Shown: positions 24,453-31,699 of the stretch, in pieces
How the letters are laid out: each line of letters begins with the position of its first letter
Position numbering within the stretch: position 1 is the stretch's first letter
NCBI GenBank assembly: GCA_035461245.1
Contig: DATHVP010000030.1
Coordinates: 48,827-112,826 of the forward strand
DNA length: 64,000 nucleotides
Direction of reading: 5' to 3'
From: SH-MAG3 sp035461245
GTDB lineage: Bacteria > Gemmatimonadota > Gemmatimonadetes > Longimicrobiales > RSA9
Translations under genes and position numbers: made by a program
Notes under the pieces: generated by a model
Told to the model about the DNA's origin: nothing
The model's database searches: none
What the model saw: only the letters and a program-made list of their open reading frames with translations

Positions 24453-26009
24453 CTACCGATACCGCTCCAGCTGCCCCGTTCCTCCCACGACACGATGCAC
24501 CGGCAGCACTGCCCCGATCTCTTCATGGCGGTCGAACCACCCGGCTTCCGCCAGTGAGTTGTCATCCTCGGGTTCCAGCAGGTGGATGGCGATGGCAGCC
24601 GTCGGCTGCGCCAGCGGCACGATGAACGTGCCGGCGGGCAGCTGCAGGCGCCGCGAGACGATGGCGGTGCGCAGGATCCGGGGGATGTAGCCCTCGTATT
24701 CCGGGGCATGCTCCACGCTCTCCACGCGGTAGCTCTCGACATCGAGTTGTGTGTCATCGACGAGCCGCTCTACGAGGACGCCGTGCAACCGGAGGTGGTC
24801 GGCGATGTCGGCCCTGCTCGCATCGATTGCGTACGCGGCCGGCCGCGCCCGCGCCAGCCGCACGTTGGCGGTGTCCAGGATCGGCGTCACCACCTCGACG
24901 ACCTGTCCGCCTGTCATGAAGCGGTACTCCTCGCGACGGCTGGCCGTCTCCTCGACGATGACGGCGATGCTGTCCGGCCGCCCCGCGAAGGCGTCGAGCC
25001 CGCGCCCGACGAGTTCCGCGCGGCCGCCGGCGACAGCCGCCACTACATCCGCCGGATTGGCGGCGACGAAGCGAGCCAGCGCCACCATGGCCACGTAATG
25101 CTTGTGCGTGCGCCGCTCCAGTTCCTCGCGGGCGTCGCGTGGCCGCACGCTCTCGTACAGGATGGAGATGGCGCCGTGGGCGCCGCCGTAGTTTGACAGT
25201 GCGCGGGCGCCGTACGCGCCGGGAGAGAGCCCCAGCTCCGGATCGTCGGCCAGGCCGCCGGGCACCCGGTGGTAGATGAAGTGGGTGTAGCCCGCGGCCT
25301 CCAGCGCGCCGACCACGGCCGGCACGACGTGCGCCCGTGCATACGCCGACGGCGCCCACGGCCCGTTCAGGCTCACGCCGAAGCGGGTGTAGAAGTCGTA
25401 GATCCGCGGCGGGCCCACCAGCTCGTGGGCGTCCACCAGGACGTGCGGTCGCCACGGCGCTACAACCCCGGTGATCACCGACCGGGACTCCGGCTGCGCC
25501 AGGCGCATGTAGTCCCGGTTCACGTTCGTCCGGGCGACGTTGTTGCGCGAACCCCAGTCGCCGGCCTCCGCGCCATCCGGGTTGATCTGCGGCACCAGCA
25601 GGAAGATGACGTCGTCGAGCAGTTCGCGCAGGCTGCCCAGCGCAAGCTCCCGCGCCACCTGCATCAGCGCCTCCTTGCCCGCGGGCTCGTCGCCGTGAAC
25701 CTGGGCGCCGATGAAGACAATGGGCTTGCCCGTGGCGTGCGCCTCCCACGGCTCCGACACGGCCGGCCGGGCCATCGTGACCAGGTGCAGTGGCCGGCCC
25801 TCAATGCTCCGCCCGATCTCCGCCAGCCGGACCTCGGGGGATCGTGCCGCCAGCGCCCGGTAGAAGGTCACCACGTCGTCGTGCGACGTCAGTTCCGTCC
25901 ACCCGCTCCGCTCCGCTGTGGTCCGCAGCTCGTCGGCCTGACGCGCCTGCGCCGTTGCCGGTACCGCGCACACCAGCCCAACCAGCCAGACTGCAATCCA
26001 TGTCCGCAT
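24453..26009 (-). CDS. Secreted M14-family zinc carboxypeptidase
   Basis: 518 aa. A signal peptide (residues 1-20, cleaved near ATAQA) precedes the peptidase M14 domain. The zinc ligands are visible as His105 and Glu108 in QVHGDEPAG and His195 in LVDAHELVG; INPDGAEAGDWGSRNN and NVNRDYM are substrate-site features of the family. The catalytic Glu is expected further on, in the ISILYESV segment. The C-terminal third is an accessory domain with no clear assignment. The start at 26009 has AGGAG seven bases upstream. Confidence 0.9.
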   Translation of the reverse strand: MRTWIAVWLVGLVCAVPATAQARQADELRTTAERSGWTELTSHDDVVTFYRALAARSPEVRLAEIGRSIEGRPLHLVTMARPAVSEPWEAHATGKPIVFIGAQVHGDEPAGKEALMQVARELALGSLRELLDDVIFLLVPQINPDGAEAGDWGSRNNVARTNVNRDYMRLAQPESRSVITGVVAPWRPHVLVDAHELVGPPRIYDFYTRFGVSLNGPWAPSAYARAHVVPAVVGALEAAGYTHFIYHRVPGGLADDPELGLSPGAYGARALSNYGGAHGAISILYESVRPRDAREELERRTHKHYVAMVALARFVAANPADVVAAVAGGRAELVGRGLDAFAGRPDSIAVIVEETASRREEYRFMTGGQVVEVVTPILDTANVRLARARPAAYAIDASRADIADHLRLHGVLVERLVDDTQLDVESYRVESVEHAPEYEGYIPRILRTAIVSRRLQLPAGTFIVPLAQPTAAIAIHLLEPEDDNSLAEAGWFDRHEEIGAVLPVHRVVGGTGQLERYR

Positions 26010-26141
26010 GTCTCTGCTCCTGAAGTCAATCGCTACGAACACCGGGTGGGCCGCCCGGCGTTGATCAGGGCGGTCCTTGTGGAACGGCGTCTGTGGGAAG
26101 GTTGCCGGGCAGGGCGGGGAGGTCAAGCACGCGTCCGGCGG

Positions 26142-26771
26142 CTAGCGAACAACCACCGGCCCGGCGAGCCGCTGCAGGGCGGCGATGGTGCCGTCCACTT
26201 CGCCCAGGGCCTCCTGCCGATGGACGATGGAGCCGCCGGCATCCAGCACCGTGATGACGTTGCTGTGCATGAAGTCGGTGGCGGAAACCTGGCGGTAGCG
26301 GACGCCCAGCACGGCAGCCAGGGTGGCGATGGATTCGTCCGGCCCGGCGAGGACGGTCCAGCGATCACTCAGGCGCGTGGCCGTGGCGAAGCTGTCCAGC
26401 TGCTCCGGCGTGTCCCGCTCGGGATCGATGGAGACCAGGACGAAGCCGACGTCGGAGAACTCGCCCTCCAGGCGCTTCATGTCGGCGACGATGCGGGGAC
26501 ATGCGCTGCCGCAGTTGGTATAGACCATGGCAATGAGCTGCGGCCGGCCGCGCAGGTCAGCCAGCACACGCTCGGCGCCATGGCGATCCAGCCATACGTC
26601 GTCCAGCTGGTAGACGGACATGCCGGCCAGCGGCTCCACCGGTGCGGGCGCGTGCATGTCATGGTGTGCGTGCGTGTCGCCCGCGACAACGTCGGCTGCT
26701 GGCGGTGCACCGGTGCATCCGGCCAGCACTGCCATCAGCACGGTGACGGATACGGTCAGTCGCTTCATCAT
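26142..26771 (-). CDS. SCO1/SenC-type copper chaperone lipoprotein
   Basis: 209 aa. The lipoprotein signal ends in a perfect lipobox VLAGC (Cys19), so the protein is anchored to a membrane facing the periplasm. The thioredoxin fold carries the copper-binding CxxxC (Cys87 and Cys91 in YTNCGSACP) and the conserved His169 in DFMHSNVI. A His-rich stretch (HAHHDMH) follows the lipobox and may add copper binding. The start overlaps the nirV stop by ATGA. As last gene of the nirK operon it probably delivers copper to NirK, though SCO proteins usually serve cytochrome oxidase. Confidence 0.92.
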   Translation of the reverse strand: MMKRLTVSVTVLMAVLAGCTGAPPAADVVAGDTHAHHDMHAPAPVEPLAGMSVYQLDDVWLDRHGAERVLADLRGRPQLIAMVYTNCGSACPRIVADMKRLEGEFSDVGFVLVSIDPERDTPEQLDSFATATRLSDRWTVLAGPDESIATLAAVLGVRYRQVSATDFMHSNVITVLDAGGSIVHRQEALGEVDGTIAALQRLAGPVVVR

Positions 26772-27553
26772 TGCAGGTCTCCCGCGCACCTGAATCCCAG
26801 TGATCCGGTGGTTGTGCGCGCATCCACCGTGGCGCGCCAGGCATACCGCAGGAACGCGGCGTAGTCGCGGGCGTCGCCGGTGGCCGTGGCGCCGCCGGCG
26901 CACGTGAGCTGGCCCTCGCGCCGCTCACCGACCCGGGAATCGCTCCCCGCGAAGACGGACTGGAAGTCGCTCACCCATTCCATGACGCCGCCGTGCATGG
27001 CGTATACGCCCCAGACGTTGCGGAACCCGGCCCCGGCGCGGGTGGCCCCGCGCTGCAGCGTCAGTTCCAGCACGCGCTTCAGGAACCCGTCCGCTTCGGA
27101 GGCGTCCCGCCGACGTTCGTCCGCCAGCGCCACATACTCCCACTCCGCGGTGGTGGGCAGCCGGCCGCCGCGCGCCGCGCAGTAGGAGCGGGCCGCGAAC
27201 CACGACACATGCGTCACCGGTGCATCCTTCGGCACAGTCTCGCCGGCAGACGTCGGCGATTCCCAGTCCCTGAGGTAGCCGTCGTCGGCAAAGAGGCCGG
27301 GCACTGCGCCGCGCTGCCATCGCGAATGCCTCACCAGGAATTGCTCGTACTCGCCCCGCGTCACGGGCCGGGCGTCCAGCAGGAACGACTCCACCTGCAC
27401 CTGCGTCTCGCCCGGCTGCACGTACAGCGGACGGTACGAGCCGCCCTCGATCCGGACCATGCCCTCCGGCAACGGCCGTTGCAGGGCACTGCCGGCCCCG
27501 GCGGAAACCGCCAGGGCCGGGACCAGGAGCAGGAACAGGGGAGCGCGTCGCAT
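26768..27553 (-). CDS. nirV: NirV-like protein (FGE-sulfatase / SUMF1 domain)
   Basis: 261 aa with signal peptide (residues of about 1-24). The rest is a formylglycine-generating-enzyme-like fold: MVRIEGGSYRPL, RPVTRGEYEQFL, PVTHVSWFAARSYCAARGGRLPTTAEWEYVA, and the terminal GSLGFRCAG. The paired catalytic Cys of true FGEs in the RxxxxC-RYR region is not seen (DYAAFLRYAWRAT instead), so it is unlikely to make formylglycine. It lies eight bases after nirK, the same arrangement as nirK-nirV in denitrifiers, where NirV's job is unknown. Confidence 0.85.
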   Translation of the reverse strand: MRRAPLFLLLVPALAVSAGAGSALQRPLPEGMVRIEGGSYRPLYVQPGETQVQVESFLLDARPVTRGEYEQFLVRHSRWQRGAVPGLFADDGYLRDWESPTSAGETVPKDAPVTHVSWFAARSYCAARGGRLPTTAEWEYVALADERRRDASEADGFLKRVLELTLQRGATRAGAGFRNVWGVYAMHGGVMEWVSDFQSVFAGSDSRVGERREGQLTCAGGATATGDARDYAAFLRYAWRATVDARTTTGSLGFRCAGDLQ

Positions 27554-27561
27554 GATGCTGC

Positions 27562-28629
27562 CTAGTGGTTGGGCGCGTCCATGATCAGCGGCTGCTTCTC
27601 GCCAACCACCTTGATCTCAGCCAGCGCGCCCTTGTTGAACACGCGGTTGATTGCATGGTCCACCAGCAGGATGCTGCTCGGCACGTCCGCCCGGAACTCC
27701 ACGATGGTCGAGCCGCCGGCGGGTACGTTCGTCGTCTGCACGTTGCGGTTGATGAGGTCACCGCCCTCCACACGAACCACGTCGAAGATCTCGCCGATCG
27801 CGTGGAACGAGCTGCTCAGGTTCGGGCCGCCATTGCCGACGAACAGCCGGACCGTCTCACCGGCCTGCACCACCGGCGCATTGTTGCCCGTCATCGCGCC
27901 CACCGCGCCGTTGAACAGCACGTACTCCGGCCGCTCGTCATACAGCTTGTCGAAGTCGAAAGGCTGCAGCCCGCCCTCGCCGTGGCGGCCCTTGGTGTAG
28001 AAGTCCCCCTGCATGACGTAGAACTCGTGGTCCACCGCCGGCAGGCCGCCCTCCGGCTCCACCAGGATCAGGCCGTACATGCCGTTGGCGATGTGCATCG
28101 GCACCGGCGCCATCGCGCAGTGGTAGACGTACAGGCCGGGCTTCATGGCGCGGAAGCGGAACGTGGCGTCAGTGCCCGCCACCACCATTGTCGCCTCGGC
28201 ACCGCCGCCCTGGCCCGTCACCGCGTGCAGGTCGATGTTGTGCGGAACCTTCATGTCATGGTGCCCGATGAGACGGAACTCCACCATGTCGCCCTCGCGC
28301 ACCCGGATGAAGCTGCCCGGCACCGTGCCGCCAAACGTCCAGAACTCGTATTCCACGCCCGGCGCGATCTCCATCACCTTCTCGATCACCTCCAGGTCCA
28401 CCTTGACCAGCGTCGCATGCTTGCGCGTGATCGGCGCCGGCACCTGCGGCGCCGCCGTCATCACGGCCACCTCCTCGCCGCGGATCGCCGGCAGCTTCGC
28501 CTCCGGGATCCGGTCGTCCAGCAGGCCCGTCGCGTTGCTGTTCCAGCCCGTCCCGACCACGAGCACGGTGACCACCACAATCAGCCCCAGCACCGTCCCC
28601 ACCAGCGTCTTCTTCTGTCGCGCTCCCAT
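27562..28629 (-). CDS. nirK: Copper-containing nitrite reductase, AniA-like class
   Basis: 355 aa. It reduces nitrite to nitric oxide in the periplasm. An N-terminal hydrophobic segment (residues 9-26) acts as signal or anchor. Two cupredoxin domains follow. The copper ligands are visible: His130, His135 and Asp133 in VPHNIDLHAVTGQGGG, His170-Cys171 in YVYHCAMAP, His179 and Met184 in MHIANGMYGLILVEP. The C-to-H spacing of eight marks it as the AniA-like class II. Domain 2 has SSFHAIGEIFD with a further His. AGGAGAG precedes the ATG. It is the first gene of nirK-nirV-SCO1 and has a palindromic operator upstream. Confidence 0.95.
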   Translation of the reverse strand: MGARQKKTLVGTVLGLIVVVTVLVVGTGWNSNATGLLDDRIPEAKLPAIRGEEVAVMTAAPQVPAPITRKHATLVKVDLEVIEKVMEIAPGVEYEFWTFGGTVPGSFIRVREGDMVEFRLIGHHDMKVPHNIDLHAVTGQGGGAEATMVVAGTDATFRFRAMKPGLYVYHCAMAPVPMHIANGMYGLILVEPEGGLPAVDHEFYVMQGDFYTKGRHGEGGLQPFDFDKLYDERPEYVLFNGAVGAMTGNNAPVVQAGETVRLFVGNGGPNLSSSFHAIGEIFDVVRVEGGDLINRNVQTTNVPAGGSTIVEFRADVPSSILLVDHAINRVFNKGALAEIKVVGEKQPLIMDAPNH

Positions 28630-28663
28630 TGCTCTCTCCTTGTGGACGACTGCGTGATGCGTG

Positions 28664-28685
28664 TTTCTCATGTATTTATGAGAAA
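28664..28685. promoter_or_regulatory. Palindromic operator in the nirK promoter region
   Basis: TTTCTCAT and ATGAGAAA are perfect inverted repeats six bases apart, 35-56 bases upstream of the nirK start. On the nirK strand the centre reads CATAAATAC, which could be the -10 region. The symmetry and AT-rich centre (with ATGTATTT) resemble NsrR/Rrf2-type sites; the regulator itself is not in the window. Confidence 0.6.
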
Positions 28686-28917
28686 TAGGACGGGGCAGGG
28701 CCATGGGGAAATGCCCGCAGGACCTGTGGGGAAACGTCCGCGACGGTGTGTAGGGCTACGGCCGTCCAGAGGGTGGCGATGATCGGGGCGCCATTGATAG
28801 CCGGTCCGCCATCCAGCGTGACCCGGGTGAAGCCGGCGTTGGATGTAGGGGTAACGGTGGCTGGACGGTTGGGCGCGGCGAGGCTGCGAAGGGCGGATGT
28901 CAGGGAGCATCGTTCAC
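28686..28917. other. Intergenic region upstream of nirK without genes
   Basis: I find no supported coding sequence in this stretch. It holds only the upstream part of the nirK promoter area. Short reading frames lack ribosome-binding sites. Confidence 0.6.
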
Positions 28918-28947
28918 GGACGGCACTGCATCATCACGGTGCCGTCC
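28918..28947 (-). terminator. Hairpin after the CHRD gene
   Basis: GGACGGCAC and GTGCCGTCC form a 9-bp stem with a 12-base loop, 18-48 bases beyond the CHRD stop codon. No T-tract follows. Confidence 0.5.
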
Positions 28948-28965
28948 TGGTGATGGCGGGAGTCG

Positions 28966-29577
28966 TCAGGTCCTTTCGACAGCGGACTGCCGGCGGCGTC
29001 GCAGTGCGCCGAGACCGATCAGCCCGGTGCCCATCAGTATGAGCGACGTCGGCTCCGGCACTGCGGCGGCCCGAGGCAGCAGCTGTCCCCGGATTTCGCC
29101 GCCGGGGAATTCGCTCGTGTGGATGTTGAAGTATGTGTTGCCCGCGTGCATCGCGTCCACGAATGCGGTGCGGGCGAGGAGCACATCCCCGCCAGATGCG
29201 GTCACGAACGCAGGGCTGTACGACGAGGCGAGGCTGAGGTCAAAGATCATCTCATACATGCCGGACGATACGCCGGCGGGGAACCCGGGGAATGTGGGTG
29301 TCGGCGTGGCGGCGCCGGCGTTTGCTCCCGCTGGCGCACAGCAGTGGATGTGCGCCAGCGTCGTCAACCCCATGAGCGACGAGAAGACGACATGAACGCT
29401 CATGAAGTCTCCGGCGAGCGTGACGGTCGCCGTTCCGACTCCGGGCGAGGCGTTCGGCGGAACTTCCTGCGTACCGGCCAACTCACCCACGAACACCTGT
29501 GCCTGGGCGGGCGTCCACATGACCAACGCCGCGACCACGGCTCCGGCGATGACGGTACTTCGTCCGACCGCGCGCAT
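28966..29577 (-). CDS. CHRD-domain protein with PEP-CTERM sorting signal
   Basis: 203 aa. A signal peptide (ending PAQAQ) leads into a CHRD domain (VFVGELAGTQEVPPNAS at its start, HIHCCAPAGAN and NIHTSEFPGGEIRGQL later). The C-terminus is a full PEP-CTERM signal: VPEPTSLILMGTGLIGLGAL then RRRR. This implies an exosortase and surface sorting in this organism, often tied to exopolysaccharide. GAGGAGG sits five bases before the ATG. CHRD function is not established. Confidence 0.92.
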   Translation of the reverse strand: MRAVGRSTVIAGAVVAALVMWTPAQAQVFVGELAGTQEVPPNASPGVGTATVTLAGDFMSVHVVFSSLMGLTTLAHIHCCAPAGANAGAATPTPTFPGFPAGVSSGMYEMIFDLSLASSYSPAFVTASGGDVLLARTAFVDAMHAGNTYFNIHTSEFPGGEIRGQLLPRAAAVPEPTSLILMGTGLIGLGALRRRRQSAVERT

Positions 29578-29772
29578 ACCAACCTCCTCGCTGTAGAGAT
29601 GTAACCGGCTGCGAACCCAACGTCAGGAGGCACGCCCCCGACGCGGGCTGCACCCACGATGGATCGCAGATCAGCGCGGGGGCAAGGCTGACGTTGGCTG
29701 CGTTAAGCTGGCCGCTACCGCGTCCGGGAAGTTGTTGACGGCCCATGCGGGCACGTCACCGCCGCAGCCGCA

Positions 29773-31239
29773 TCAATCGAGGTTGGGTCGTGTCTCGGCA
29801 CGGCGGGCCATGGCCCGGATGAAGCCGCTGAAAATGAGGCGATGGATGGGATAGAGCGCGTACCAGTACAGCCACCCGCCGAGGCCGCGTGGTGCAAAGA
29901 AGGCGGTCTGCTGGAGCAGTGTGCCACCGTCGGCCATGGGAGTCGCCCCGAGCTGGAGCCAGGCCTCGCCTGGCACCTTCATCTCAGCGCGGAGGCGAAG
30001 CAGCCGACCCGGCTCCAGCGCCTCGACTCGCCAGAAGTCGAGGGCATCGCCGACTCGAAGTTCGTGGGGATCCCGGCGGCCGCGCCGCAGTCCCACACCC
30101 CCGATCAGTCGATCCGCCAGCCCTCGCAGCCGCCATGCCCAGTCCATGAAGAGCCACCCGGTATTCCCCCCGAGACTGGTAAACACGGTAAAGACCGATG
30201 CGGGCGGGGCATTCACCTGGCACTCACGGTGTTCGCGTACCATGCCCTCACTGTCGCTCAGCACGACGCCCCGGGCCTGGCTGCTGCTGAGCGCATCGCT
30301 CCATGACGACTCGATGCCAAAGGCGTGGAGCCGCTCCAGCGCCCGTTCCACCGACGTCCGGTAGCTTACGGGCCGGATGTCCGGAAACAGCTCCCTGGCC
30401 GTGCTGTCCTGCACGACGTTCTCGTTGCGGAGTCCATCAATGAGAGGGCGCGCCATGGCGGCGGGGATGGGAGTCACGAGGTTGACCCAGAGCGAAGAGA
30501 GGCGCGGCGTCAGCAAAGGCACGGGCAGCAGCCAGCGCCTGAGGCCGCGGACCTCGGCGTACGTCGTCATCATCTCGCCGTAGGTTACGACGTCGGCGCC
30601 GCCGATTTCGATGGTGCGCCCGGCGCTCGCCGGCACGTCAAGCGCCGCCACCAGGTAATCCAGCACCTCGCGCACACCGATGGGCTGCGTGCGCGTGTAT
30701 ACCCAGCGAGGGCTGACGAGCACGGGGATCCGTTCGGTGAGATAGCGGATCATCTCGAAGGACAGGCTGCCCGAACCAACGATGACGCCGGCCCGGAACT
30801 CCGTCACCGGCACGCCGGCTTCACGCAGGGCAGCGCCCGTCTGCTGGCGGGACCGCAGGTGCTCCGACAGGTCGGGCGACGGCGCTGCGAGGCCGCCGAG
30901 GTAGATGATCCGTTCAATCCCCGCCGCTGCCGCAGCGGCGCCGAAAGTGCGCGCGGCCTCCAGATCGCGCTGGTTGTATCCCGAGCCCGCCCCGAGACTG
31001 TGCACCAGGTAGTACGCCACACTCACGCCCTGCAGGGCAGCTGGCAGGGTGTCCGCCTGCAGCACGTCGCCGGTAATCGCTTCTATGTCGTCGCGCCAGG
31101 CGCGATCGCGCAGACGCTCTGCATCACGCACCAGGCATCGTACGCGCAGCCCTGCTTCCAGGAGCCGGGGCACCAGCCGGCCCCCGATGTAGCCGGTGGC
31201 ACCCGTCACGAGAACCGTGCGACTGCGTGGGTCTTCCAT
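29773..31239 (-). CDS. NAD(P)-dependent SDR/epimerase with C-terminal DUF2867 domain
   Basis: 488 aa. An N-terminal Rossmann fold with TGATGYIGGRL and an atypical extended-SDR sequence (VYTRTQPIGVREVLDYL) covers about residues 1-290. A C-terminal DUF2867/SRPBCC-like region follows (SLGGNTGWLFMDWAWRLRG, HELRVGDALDFWRVEALEPGRLLRLRAEM, AMARRAETRPNL). This two-domain layout is known for YbjT/YfcH-like proteins of unknown substrate. The start at 31239 has GGAG nine bases upstream; an upstream extension to 31410 lacks support. Confidence 0.88.
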   Translation of the reverse strand: MEDPRSRTVLVTGATGYIGGRLVPRLLEAGLRVRCLVRDAERLRDRAWRDDIEAITGDVLQADTLPAALQGVSVAYYLVHSLGAGSGYNQRDLEAARTFGAAAAAAGIERIIYLGGLAAPSPDLSEHLRSRQQTGAALREAGVPVTEFRAGVIVGSGSLSFEMIRYLTERIPVLVSPRWVYTRTQPIGVREVLDYLVAALDVPASAGRTIEIGGADVVTYGEMMTTYAEVRGLRRWLLPVPLLTPRLSSLWVNLVTPIPAAMARPLIDGLRNENVVQDSTARELFPDIRPVSYRTSVERALERLHAFGIESSWSDALSSSQARGVVLSDSEGMVREHRECQVNAPPASVFTVFTSLGGNTGWLFMDWAWRLRGLADRLIGGVGLRRGRRDPHELRVGDALDFWRVEALEPGRLLRLRAEMKVPGEAWLQLGATPMADGGTLLQQTAFFAPRGLGGWLYWYALYPIHRLIFSGFIRAMARRAETRPNLD

Positions 31240-31454
31240 TGAGCGTGCTCCATGACCGGATGGCGGGCCAGCCTGCACAGCGCGCGAGTGCTGCCCGGCT
31301 CTGGCGGTAATACCCCGGTCATCGCTGCCGGGGTCGCTGCCAGCCGCGGTCCTCGACATGGCTTTTCGGGCTGATTCGACTCCCCCGGACCTGCGGCCAA
31401 CAACTTGCACTGCCGTTCCAGTGAAAGGCGATGGCTTCTCCCTCGGAGGACAAT

Positions 31455-31541
31455 ATGAACCTGACGACGATCATTATCATCCTGGTGGTGCTGGCAATAC
31501 TGGGTGGTGGCTGGGGTTACTCCCGTCGCGGGCGGCTGTAG
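31455..31541 (+). CDS. 28-aa membrane peptide (DUF3309-like)
   Basis: A short gene with an excellent ribosome-binding site (GGAGG, five bases before ATG). The peptide has a single hydrophobic helix (residues 5-17, TIIIILVVLAILG), then GGGWGYSRRGRL. This Ile/Leu/Val-rich helix followed by Gly/Tyr/Arg matches the DUF3309 type of tiny membrane proteins. It is followed within 11 bases by a perfect 16-bp terminator-like hairpin, which supports a true transcript. Function unknown. Confidence 0.65.
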   Translation: MNLTTIIIILVVLAILGGGWGYSRRGRL

Positions 31542-31551
31542 GAGGTTGGAT

Positions 31552-31588
31552 GATGCCGACGCCGCGTGGAGCACGCGGCGTCGGCATC
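31552..31588. terminator. Perfect 16-bp hairpin, copy 1 of a repeated element
   Basis: GATGCCGACGCCGCGT pairs with ACGCGGCGTCGGCATC around GGAGC. It lies between the convergent 28-aa gene and the ADOP permease gene, so it can serve both. A near-copy occurs at 34421-34453. Confidence 0.75.
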
Positions 31589-31699
31589 GGCACGCTGGCC
31601 CCGCCGCCAGCGGATACCCTACGCCCGCCGGCCGACACGCCGGACACGCTGCGCCGGCCGTAGCGCCGACGCGGTGGGCCGGACGGGTGCTGCCGGGCG

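Noticed and set aside
25269..26864. Long plus-strand frame opposite the M14 peptidase and SCO1 genes
   Set aside because: It crosses two well-supported genes and has no family signature.
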